Below are positions 25,515-32,844 of a stretch of 48,288 nucleotides of DNA, piece after piece (position 1 is the stretch's first letter; each line of letters begins with the position of its first letter). The DNA comes from Clostridia bacterium. Its GTDB lineage: Bacteria > Bacillota > Clostridia > Christensenellales > CAG-138. The stretch covers positions 1-48,288 of the forward strand of contig JAUNBM010000011.1 in NCBI GenBank assembly GCA_030527115.1. Direction: 5' to 3'. Position numbers and translations under genes: made by a program. The notes beneath the pieces were generated by a model. That model had not been told where the DNA came from. It saw nothing but the letters and a program-made list of their open reading frames with translations, and ran no database searches.

Positions 25515-26630
25515 ATGACTTTAATCAAGAAAAACTTCGGTTTTGGGTTCATGAGACTGCCGATGAAGGACGGCGAGATAGACAATGCGGAAGTTTGCAG
25601 GATGGTCGACGTTTTTTTAGAAAACGGATTCAACTATTTTGATACTGCGCACGGCTATCACAACGGGAAAAGTGAAATTGCGATTAAGGAGTGCCTGACC
25701 TCCCGGCATCCCCGCGAGAGCTATGTTTTAACTAACAAGCTGTCGACTCAGCACTTCGAGTCAAATGCGGAGATTCGTCCGCTGTTTGAAAGCCAGCTCG
25801 TTGCCTGCGGGGTGGACTACTTCGATTATTATCTGATGCACGCACAGAGCGCGCAGACCTTTGCAAAATATAAGCGGTGTTCAGCCTACGAAACCGCCCT
25901 GGAATTTTTAAAGGAAGGCAAGATCAGACATTTGGGCATATCCTTCCATGATACTGCCGAGGTTTTGGAACAGATACTAACCGAGTATCCGCAGATTGAG
26001 GTCGTACAGATACAATTCAATTATGCCGATTACGACGACCCGGTGGTGCAGAGCCGTTTGTGTTATGAAGTTTGCCACAAATTCGGTAAACCCGTTATTG
26101 TGATGGAGCCTTGCAGGGGCGGAAACCTGGTTAATATGCCTGAGGAGATCTCAGCGGTGTTTCGCGACTTGGGCGGCGGTAGCAACGCGAGCTATGCAAT
26201 CCGCTTTGCCGCCGGCTTCCCCGGCGTTATGATGGTGCTGTCGGGCATGGGAAATATGGATATGATGCTGGACAACATCAGCTATATGAAGGATTTTAAG
26301 CCCCTGTCCGAAAGGGAGCAGGCGGCTGTTGGACGGGTATGCGAATTGTTCCGCGCAAAGAACATGATTGCTTGCACAGCCTGCCGCTATTGCACCGAGG
26401 GTTGCCCGGCGAATATCATGATTCCCGATTTGTTCGCCTGTTTGAACTCCAAAAAGGTTTTCAACAGCTGGAACACCGATTTCTACTATCACAACGTCCA
26501 CACGGTAAACCATGGCAAGGCGTCCGATTGCATTAAATGCGGAAACTGTGAGACTATATGCCCGCAACGCCTTCCTATTCGCCGCCTTCTTGAGGATGTG
26601 GCGGCGGAGTTTGAGAAGAAAAACACATAG
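25515..26630 (+). CDS. Aldo/keto reductase with C-terminal 4Fe-4S ferredoxin domain
   Basis: The 371-residue protein has an AKR TIM barrel with the full catalytic set in place (FDTAHGYH with Asp and Tyr, LTNKL with Lys, LMHA with His). A C-terminal extension has two clusters of cysteines (CTACRYCTEGCP and CIKCGNCETICP) that should bind two 4Fe-4S clusters. Such fusions (COG1453) are found mainly in anaerobes and presumably link carbonyl reduction to ferredoxin or flavodoxin. It opens a three-gene unit with a flavodoxin and a second reductase. The substrate is unknown. Confidence 0.9.
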   Translation: MTLIKKNFGFGFMRLPMKDGEIDNAEVCRMVDVFLENGFNYFDTAHGYHNGKSEIAIKECLTSRHPRESYVLTNKLSTQHFESNAEIRPLFESQLVACGVDYFDYYLMHAQSAQTFAKYKRCSAYETALEFLKEGKIRHLGISFHDTAEVLEQILTEYPQIEVVQIQFNYADYDDPVVQSRLCYEVCHKFGKPVIVMEPCRGGNLVNMPEEISAVFRDLGGGSNASYAIRFAAGFPGVMMVLSGMGNMDMMLDNISYMKDFKPLSEREQAAVGRVCELFRAKNMIACTACRYCTEGCPANIMIPDLFACLNSKKVFNSWNTDFYYHNVHTVNHGKASDCIKCGNCETICPQRLPIRRLLEDVAAEFEKKNT

Positions 26631-26665
26631 CGCAGTTTCAAAAATTAACAGGAGGATTTTAAAAA

Positions 26666-27148
26666 ATGAACGACAGCAAAAAACTTGTAGCTTACTTTTC
26701 AGCCAGCGGAGTAACCAAACGCGCCGCGCAGGCTCTGGCAAAGGCGACCGGAGCGGAGCTGTATGAAATAGCTCCGGAGATTCCCTACACCAATGCGGAT
26801 TTGAACTGGTCGAATGCCAAAAGCCGCAGTTCGGTCGAGATGAAGAACCCCAATTCGCGTCCCGCAATCGCAACAAGCGTCGATGATATAAGCCGCTATG
26901 ATACGGTTTATGTGGGTTTTCCGATTTGGTGGTATGTTGCGCCCACGATTATCAACACCTTCCTGGAGAGCTATGATTTTTTCGGCAAAACCATAGTATT
27001 GTTTGCAACCTCGGGCGGTAGCGGTTTCGGCAAGACGGTTAACGCCTTAGAAAACAGCGTTTCCCCGTCGGCTAAGATAGTGGAGGGCGCGGTGTTTCGC
27101 GGGCGCTGGTCGGACAATCAAATTGCAGAGCTTGCACAAAAAGGGTAA
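26666..27148 (+). CDS. Flavodoxin-like FMN protein
   Basis: The 160-residue protein has the flavodoxin FMN-phosphate loop near the start (YFSASGVTKRAAQ, residues 10-22). It also has the GFPIWWYVAPTIINTFLE segment and the FATSGGSGFGKTV loop that packs on the isoalloxazine ring. It is the usual length of the flavodoxin_4 family. AGGAGG lies nine bases before the ATG. Placed between two iron-sulfur aldo/keto reductases, it is probably their electron carrier, or is reduced in the same process. It has no signal peptide, so it should be cytoplasmic. Confidence 0.9.
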   Translation: MNDSKKLVAYFSASGVTKRAAQALAKATGAELYEIAPEIPYTNADLNWSNAKSRSSVEMKNPNSRPAIATSVDDISRYDTVYVGFPIWWYVAPTIINTFLESYDFFGKTIVLFATSGGSGFGKTVNALENSVSPSAKIVEGAVFRGRWSDNQIAELAQKG

Positions 27149-27170
27149 CTGACGGTATAGGAGGATTATG

Positions 27171-28274
27171 ATGGAGTACAGAAAATTGCCGCACGGCGAG
27201 GAAAGGATAAGCACGGTTGGCTTGGGAACGGGAAGCCTTATCGGCATTTCCGAAGATGAAATCGAAGCTTTAATTTTAAAGGCGCTTGATAATGGTATCA
27301 ACTTTTTCGACCTTTGCGCCAGCGCAAAGCGGGTCTACGAACCGTTTGGCAGGGCGATAAAAACGCGCCGCGAATCGGTTTACTTTCAGCTTCATTTTGG
27401 AGCGGTATACAATTCCGAGGGCGAATATGCTTGGTCGCGGGATGTAAACGAGATTAAGAGCGTATTTGAATGGGAGATGAACGCGCTCCAAACCGATTAC
27501 GCCGACTTCGGCTTTTTGCATTGCGTAGATGAGAATGAGGACTTCGACAAGATTCTTGATTCGGGCTTACTTGATTATCTCAAAGAGCTGAAAAAACAGG
27601 GTCGAATCAGGCATCTCGGTTTTTCATCCCACACGCCGTCGGTATCAAACCGCGTTTTGGATACCGGACTAATGGACATGCTGATGTTCAGCCTCAATCC
27701 GGCATACGATTTTGAGCGCGGCGACGAACTTGGCATAGGCACGGTGCATGAGCGGTTCAAGCTTTTTGGGCGGTGCGCGGCTGAGGGCGTAGGCATATCG
27801 GTGATGAAGCCGTTTCACGGTGGCAAACTGCTCACCGCCGAAACCTCCCCGTTCGGTGAAAAATTGACGCATTATCAATGTATTCAGTATGCGCTGGATC
27901 GCCCCGGCGTGCTGTGCGTTGTTCCGGGCGTCAGAAACATGGATGACCTGAACGTGCTTTTAGGCTTCTCCGGCTCGACGGCTGAGGAAAGGGATTATTC
28001 CGTAATCGGCGGGTTTACCGCAGGACAGCTGGCGCAAAACTGCGTTTACTGCAATCACTGTCAGCCCTGCCCGGCGGGAATTGATATCGGTCTGGTGAAT
28101 AAGTATTACGATTTGGCGCGGGTTGGCGATAAGCTGGCTGTTGGCCATTATGAGAAGTTAAAAAAAGATGCGACCGCCTGTTTGCACTGCGGGCACTGCG
28201 ATTCAAGGTGTCCGTTCGGTGTGAAACAAAGCGAGCGCATGGAAGAAATAGCGGCATACTTTACAGCCCAATAG
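27171..28274 (+). CDS. Aldo/keto reductase-like protein with 4Fe-4S tail and altered active site
   Basis: The 367-residue protein shares the TIM barrel and ferredoxin-like tail of the first reductase (CVYCNHCQPCPAGI and CLHCGHCDSRCP). The barrel keeps Asp and Tyr (FFDLCASAKRVYEPFG) and the His of FGFLHCVDE. Where the catalytic Lys normally sits it has VYFQLHFGAVY, with His. That suggests an altered reaction or a mainly electron-transfer role. ATG 27171 is six bases from AGGAGG; the adjacent ATG 27168 is only three away, so I chose the former. It is the last gene of the unit and is followed by a terminator. Confidence 0.85.
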   Translation: MEYRKLPHGEERISTVGLGTGSLIGISEDEIEALILKALDNGINFFDLCASAKRVYEPFGRAIKTRRESVYFQLHFGAVYNSEGEYAWSRDVNEIKSVFEWEMNALQTDYADFGFLHCVDENEDFDKILDSGLLDYLKELKKQGRIRHLGFSSHTPSVSNRVLDTGLMDMLMFSLNPAYDFERGDELGIGTVHERFKLFGRCAAEGVGISVMKPFHGGKLLTAETSPFGEKLTHYQCIQYALDRPGVLCVVPGVRNMDDLNVLLGFSGSTAEERDYSVIGGFTAGQLAQNCVYCNHCQPCPAGIDIGLVNKYYDLARVGDKLAVGHYEKLKKDATACLHCGHCDSRCPFGVKQSERMEEIAAYFTAQ

Positions 28275-28280
28275 GGCTTG

Positions 28281-28303
28281 TAAGGCGTGCCGCCTTATTT
28301 TGT
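28281..28303 (+). terminator. Terminator of the reductase-flavodoxin unit
   Basis: TAAGGCG (28281-28287) pairs with CGCCTTA (28291-28297) across three bases and is followed by TTTTGT. A second small hairpin (28265-28278) overlaps the end of the reductase gene. The right arm contains the stop codon of the converging degV gene, so the terminator is shared with coding sequence on the other strand. Confidence 0.75.
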
Positions 28304-29155
28304 AAGAAACAGCACGCCGATGGTGTCGGGCCCGCAATGGGAGCTTATGGTACAGCTCGAATGCGTTATATGAACCTCTTTAAAAGGTTGTAACGCGAGC
28401 GCGCGGGCCTTGACGGCGTCGATAATTCCGGGATCGGACATTCCCGAATGCGTGATGAACAGGCGGTCGAGAACGACGTCGCTTCTGCCCTCAAGTTGCT
28501 GTTCAACATATTTTATTACGCACTTATTGAACTTCCCGATAAATTTCTTACCGACCGACATTGCGCCGCATTTGTCGTTTAGTACGCGGATGGTGGGCTT
28601 GATGTTCATCAGATTTGCGCCGAGCTGGGTAAGGCTGGAACAGCGTCCGCCGGCATGCAAAAACTCCAGATCGTCAAGAATAAAGCTCGCGCTCGTCTTG
28701 AGAACCATCGGGCTGACTTCGCGAACGATCTGTTCAGCCGAAAGCCCCTTTGCGATGCGCTCTCCGACCTCGCAAACGATAAGACCGCAACCGGTTGAAA
28801 GGCTTTGAGAATCAATGATGTGAACATCCTCAAATTCGCTTGCCGCAAGAACTGCGTTCTGATGGGTGCAGGACAGAGCTGAACCCAATGAAATATGTAT
28901 CACCGCAAACCCCTGCTTAACATAGGAGGAAAAGACGGACACATAGTCGGCAACCGTAACCGCCGAGGTCTTGGGGAGCGTTTTCGTTTCGTTCCACAAC
29001 TGATATACCCTGTCGCTGTCGATGTCAACTCCGTCGAGAAAATCCTTCTCGCCGATGATAACATGCAAAGGAGTGAAGTGTACCGAATACTTCTCTTGAA
29101 GCTCGGGGCCGATGTCGCAGGAACTGTCAGCCGTAAGCACAACCTTTTTTGCCAT
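28295..29155 (-). CDS. DegV family fatty-acid-binding protein
   Basis: The 286-residue protein starts MAKKVVLTADSSCDIGPELQ and shows the two-domain DegV fold. DegV (FakB-type) proteins bind a fatty acid and present it to the kinase FakA. Two lipid-site loops differ from the usual forms: TSAVTVADY where TSxPS is common, and SLGSALSCTHQNA where SSxLSGTYQSA is common. The ligand may therefore differ. The ATG at 29155 is preceded by GGAGG; the longer frame begins in the upstream terminator. A tRNA-Ala terminator lies right before it, and I see no separate promoter. Confidence 0.9.
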   Translation of the reverse strand: MAKKVVLTADSSCDIGPELQEKYSVHFTPLHVIIGEKDFLDGVDIDSDRVYQLWNETKTLPKTSAVTVADYVSVFSSYVKQGFAVIHISLGSALSCTHQNAVLAASEFEDVHIIDSQSLSTGCGLIVCEVGERIAKGLSAEQIVREVSPMVLKTSASFILDDLEFLHAGGRCSSLTQLGANLMNIKPTIRVLNDKCGAMSVGKKFIGKFNKCVIKYVEQQLEGRSDVVLDRLFITHSGMSDPGIIDAVKARALALQPFKEVHITHSSCTISSHCGPDTIGVLFLTK

Positions 29156-29167
29156 AGTACCTCCTTT

Positions 29168-29192
29168 AAAAAAAGCAGCACGGGTGTGCTGC
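29168..29192 (-). terminator. Terminator after tRNA-Ala, directly before degV
   Basis: On the minus strand a seven-pair perfect stem (plus-strand 29175-29181 with 29186-29192) and a four-base loop are followed by seven T. The T-run is followed within four bases by the ribosome-binding site of degV. Expression of degV would then depend on read-through. Confidence 0.88.
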
Positions 29193-29199
29193 ATATCTT

Positions 29200-29276
29200 T
29201 GGTGGAGCTAAGGGGATTCGAACCCCTGATCTCTACACTGCCAGTGTAGCGCGATAGCCAACTTCGCTATAGCCCC
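29200..29276 (-). tRNA. tRNA-Ala (anticodon GGC), CCA encoded
   Basis: Read on the minus strand, the 77-base sequence folds into a full cloverleaf: acceptor GGGGCTA with TAGCTCC, D arm GCGA/TCGC, anticodon stem CTACA/TGTAG with loop CTGGCAG, and T arm with TTCGAAT. The anticodon is GGC (codon GCC). The acceptor has the G3-U70 wobble pair that identifies alanine tRNA. The 3' CCA is encoded. It stands alone rather than in the tRNA cluster at the right end of the window. Confidence 0.96.
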
Positions 29277-29293
29277 TTGACGTCACTTGAAGC

Positions 29294-29322
29294 ATTATAG
29301 CGCATCGAAACGGTTTTGTAAA
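29294..29322 (-). promoter_or_regulatory. Promoter of tRNA-Ala
   Basis: On the minus strand TTTACA (29317-29322) and a perfect TATAAT (29294-29299) are 17 bases apart, 17 bases upstream of the mature tRNA. It is divergent from the promoter of the penicillin-binding protein gene. Confidence 0.85.
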
Positions 29323-29358
29323 GAGATTTTTGAATCAGCGTGAACTTTTTTCTTTTTA

Positions 29359-29387
29359 AAGACAAGTCACCTAAAATGTGCTATAAT
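29359..29387 (+). promoter_or_regulatory. Extended -10 promoter of the penicillin-binding protein gene
   Basis: TATAAT (29382-29387) preceded by TGc forms an extended -10. The -35 AAGACA (29359-29364) is 17 bases upstream and matches only four of six. The gene starts 20 bases after the -10. Confidence 0.65.
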
Positions 29388-29407
29388 GCATTCTGAGGTA
29401 GGATGCG

Positions 29408-32134
29408 ATGCGCAAGAACGGGAATTCCGAAAAGAATAGCTCGTCAACCCAGGGTAAACTGCTTAACAAGAACAGGCAGTCGGAGCCCCTGCTTAAGCTT
29501 ACCGTTCGCCGTGCGTCCCGTCCATTTGCGCTCGATATCATCTTCTCCACGCTGAAGCTTCTGCTCGTCGCCGTGGTTATCTGCGGTTTTTGCGGGGTCG
29601 GACTTGTGTTTGGAGTTGTAAAAGCATATGTGGACACCTCTCCGGTGTGGGATGTTTCCCAGCTTACAAAAAGTGACAGAACCTCCTATCTCTATGATAT
29701 GTACGGCAACGAAATAACCAACCTCACCGCGATTGAATACCGGGATTGGGTGGATATCGAAGACATACCGGATATGCTCAAAAATGCCTTTATAGCCGTT
29801 GAGGACGTTCGGTTCTATAAGCATCAGGGCGTGGATTTCAAAAGGCTGTTTTCCGCCGCGCTTGAGATTTTGGGAAGCAGTAATTCGTCGGGCGGCAGTA
29901 CCATAACCCAACAGCTAATAAAGAATAAGATCTTGACCTCCGAACGCACTTACAGGCGAAAGATTCAGGAGGCCTATCTTGCGCTTCAGCTTGAGTCCAT
30001 CCTCGAAAAGGACGATATCCTGGAAGCGTACCTCAACGATATATACTTGGGCGAGTCCAACTATGGAGTCAGCGCGGCGGCGAAGGATTACTTCGGTAAA
30101 GAGCTCAACCAGCTCACCATCCGCGAATGCGCCATGCTTGCCGGACTGACGCAGAACCCTTACCGCTATAATCCGCGCAAGAATATGTACCAGAGAACCG
30201 AAACCTCGTTTGATCTTACAAACGAGCGAACCGACCTGGTGCTTGAAAGGATGTATGAGAACGGGCTGATTTCCCTCGAACAGTACACTTCGGCGCTGAC
30301 GGAAACCGTGACAATAGTCCAGTACAGCGAAACCTCGCAGATGTATGATATGGCATACTTTGTTGAATACGCCGTTTACGATGTAATCACTCATTGGATG
30401 GAACAGGACGGGGTTGCGGATACGACGGCAAACCGGTCTATCTATGAGAACCGTCTTAGAACCGGAGGCTACAAGATATACACGACCGTTGACCCTGAGA
30501 TTCAAAACACGGTGCAGGATTCCCTGTCCACCTGGGATGCTTATCCGGAGCTGGCGGATTCCAACGCCTCCGTGCTTACCGAAACCATATCGGACGGAGT
30601 GGTAATCGAAACGGTCGAGCCGCAATCCGCCGCGGTTGTTATCGACCATTCCACAGGTGAGCTTCGCGCCGTGATTGGAGGCAGAAACGAGCCTACGATA
30701 AGAAAGGGGCTGAACAGGGCATACCAAAGCTATACTGAGGTTGGTTCTTCCATCAAACCACTCGCCGTCTATGGGCCGGCTTTGGATCTTGGAGCCTCGC
30801 CTGCAACCGTCGTCGTCAATGCCGAGGGCGCGATAGACGGTTGGGGAGGGGAGAACGGCTATCCTTCCGGCGGACTGACCAGCAGAAATTATGGCGTATC
30901 GACTATTCGCGACGGTTTGATAAAGTCCTTAAACGTAGTTGCGGCTCGCACTTTGTTTGAATATGTTACGCCGAGCGTTTCGGTTGAATATCTCAACCGT
31001 CTCGGCCTTGCCGATGCGCAAATCAACGAGGACGGCCCCGGCCTTGCCCTCGGCACCTCCGGCATCACTCCTATACAGATGGCGGCGGCATATGCCGCAA
31101 TAGCAAACAACGGCTATTATCTCGAACCGCTGTCCTTTATACGGGTGGAGGACTCCGAGGGGAACGTTATTTTGGACGCCGATATCATCCGCGGGTCGGC
31201 AAGAAGGGTGTTTACCCGCTCCTCTACCGCATACTTCCTCATTGATATTCTCACCGAGGCGGTTGAATCGGGCACCGGAACCAACGCTCAGATAGAGGGC
31301 TATCAGGTTGCGGGAAAGACGGGTACCAATTCGGACTATGCCAGCGTATACTTTGCCGGAATGACCTGCGAATACACCGCCGTCGTTTGGATAGGGCATG
31401 ACCAGCCCTCCAATAAGCTCGTTACCGGAGCCTCCGGAGGGGATTACGCCGCACCGCTGTGGCAGGATTTTATGTCTAAGATTATGGAGGGCGTGGAGAG
31501 CGTGCCGATATCTTCGGAAACCCCAACAAGCCTTGGGCTTGTCGAGCGGGCGGTCTGTCCCGTATCGGGCATGCTTGCGACCGACGCTTGCGCCGCTTAT
31601 CAGGCGCAGGGCTCAAAATTCAGCATTATAACCGATTGGTTCGATTATCAGTCCGTTCCGACGAGTTATTGCGATATGCATTGCACGCTGGATATCTGCC
31701 AGAATACCAACTGCATCGCCGGAGAACATTGCGCCCAGTCCAGCGTCGTTCAAACGACCTTCGTTCTTATCCGGCCCGATTCGCAGTTCTACAAACTGAC
31801 CGACGATGTATTAACCAGGATATTCGGGGACACCTATCGCAGAACCGATAAGTCCATCGACGCCTTTATCGCCGAATTCCCGGTATGCACGGAAGCCTCC
31901 TCGCTTGAAGCCTTGCTTGTCCAGCGCGACGAGCTTATCCTGGAGGTGCGCGGATATATCGAAACTACCGCCGCGCTGACCGAAGCCGATATTCAGTCCC
32001 TGCAAACTGCCATTGCGGGCCTGGAAGCCTCAACGGTATATTCCGATATGCTCGTTCAGTATACCGCATTGCAGCAATTATATGATACAATAAAGGAAAG
32101 ATACCCGCCTGCCGACAACGGGCAATTAGAATAG
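29408..32134 (+). CDS. Class A penicillin-binding protein (PBP1A type)
   Basis: This 908-residue bifunctional enzyme polymerises and cross-links peptidoglycan. A basic cytoplasmic tail and one membrane helix (about 44-70) precede the GT51 glycosyltransferase domain (AVEDVRFYKHQGVD, GGSTITQQLIKN, EAYLNDIYLG). The transpeptidase domain has the SxxK motif with the nucleophile S447, SLN, and KTG at 637-639. The C-terminus has a seven-cysteine region (from CPVSGMLATDAC to about EHC) and a 100-residue helical tail beyond it, longer than I expect for the family. ATG 29408 follows GAGGTAGG. Confidence 0.94.
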   Translation: MRKNGNSEKNSSSTQGKLLNKNRQSEPLLKLTVRRASRPFALDIIFSTLKLLLVAVVICGFCGVGLVFGVVKAYVDTSPVWDVSQLTKSDRTSYLYDMYGNEITNLTAIEYRDWVDIEDIPDMLKNAFIAVEDVRFYKHQGVDFKRLFSAALEILGSSNSSGGSTITQQLIKNKILTSERTYRRKIQEAYLALQLESILEKDDILEAYLNDIYLGESNYGVSAAAKDYFGKELNQLTIRECAMLAGLTQNPYRYNPRKNMYQRTETSFDLTNERTDLVLERMYENGLISLEQYTSALTETVTIVQYSETSQMYDMAYFVEYAVYDVITHWMEQDGVADTTANRSIYENRLRTGGYKIYTTVDPEIQNTVQDSLSTWDAYPELADSNASVLTETISDGVVIETVEPQSAAVVIDHSTGELRAVIGGRNEPTIRKGLNRAYQSYTEVGSSIKPLAVYGPALDLGASPATVVVNAEGAIDGWGGENGYPSGGLTSRNYGVSTIRDGLIKSLNVVAARTLFEYVTPSVSVEYLNRLGLADAQINEDGPGLALGTSGITPIQMAAAYAAIANNGYYLEPLSFIRVEDSEGNVILDADIIRGSARRVFTRSSTAYFLIDILTEAVESGTGTNAQIEGYQVAGKTGTNSDYASVYFAGMTCEYTAVVWIGHDQPSNKLVTGASGGDYAAPLWQDFMSKIMEGVESVPISSETPTSLGLVERAVCPVSGMLATDACAAYQAQGSKFSIITDWFDYQSVPTSYCDMHCTLDICQNTNCIAGEHCAQSSVVQTTFVLIRPDSQFYKLTDDVLTRIFGDTYRRTDKSIDAFIAEFPVCTEASSLEALLVQRDELILEVRGYIETTAALTEADIQSLQTAIAGLEASTVYSDMLVQYTALQQLYDTIKERYPPADNGQLE

Positions 32135-32153
32135 AGCAAAAAAGGAGGAACTT

Positions 32154-32840
32154 ATGGAAACTAAGATCTTGATTGCCGACGATGATGCAATCGTACACGA
32201 GTCACTGAAGATATACCTTGAAGCCGAGGGCTACGGGGTTATTGATGTGTATGACGGGCTTTCCGCACTTCAAGCCCTGGATTCGACCGTATCCTTGTGC
32301 GTATTGGATATAATGATGCCCGGAAAATCCGGCACCGACGTATGCAGAGAGATACGCAAGGACTCCCAGATTCCCATTATCATGCTGACCGCCAAAGGCG
32401 AGGAGGTTGATCGCATAGTCGGCTTGGAGCTGGGCGCGGACGACTATATCGTAAAACCGTTCAGCCCCAGGGAAGTGGTAGCAAGAATCAAAGCCATCCT
32501 TCGCAGGGCGGAGGCGCAAAAGACCGAGCCTAATAAGAACCATATCCAGTATAACGGCCTGTCCATCGACCTGAACAGCTATACCGTTCTGCTCCGCGAC
32601 CAGCCCATCATCTGCACGCCGAAGGAGATAGAGATTCTCTATATGCTCGCGTCCAATCCCGGACAGGTGTTTACAAGGGACACGCTCCTCTCCAAAGTCT
32701 GGGGCTATGATTTTGCCGGCGAGACGAGAACCGTTGACACCCATATAAAGAGGCTTCGCGCCAAGCTCGACTCAACCGGGCTGGGCTGGAACATTAAAAC
32801 CATCTACGGGGTAGGATATAAGTTTGAATTAGAGCAATAG
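32154..32840 (+). CDS. OmpR/PhoB-family response regulator
   Basis: The 228-residue protein has a receiver domain with acidic pocket DDD (10-12 region), phospho-acceptor D52 in VLDIMMPGKSG and K101 in VKPF. A C-terminal winged helix follows (about 130-228, with TPKEIEILYMLASNPGQVFT and RTVDTHIKRLRAKL). It is four bases ahead of its partner kinase and 19 behind the penicillin-binding protein, with AAAGGAGG upstream. Target genes are unknown; the setting suggests cell-envelope control. Confidence 0.95.
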   Translation: METKILIADDDAIVHESLKIYLEAEGYGVIDVYDGLSALQALDSTVSLCVLDIMMPGKSGTDVCREIRKDSQIPIIMLTAKGEEVDRIVGLELGADDYIVKPFSPREVVARIKAILRRAEAQKTEPNKNHIQYNGLSIDLNSYTVLLRDQPIICTPKEIEILYMLASNPGQVFTRDTLLSKVWGYDFAGETRTVDTHIKRLRAKLDSTGLGWNIKTIYGVGYKFELEQ

Positions 32841-32844
32841 GGGA

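Noticed and set aside
29915..30727. 270-residue open frame antisense to the penicillin-binding protein
   Set aside because: It is fully inside a strongly conserved gene, lacks a ribosome-binding site, and its sequence has no recognisable domain; it is a codon-bias shadow.
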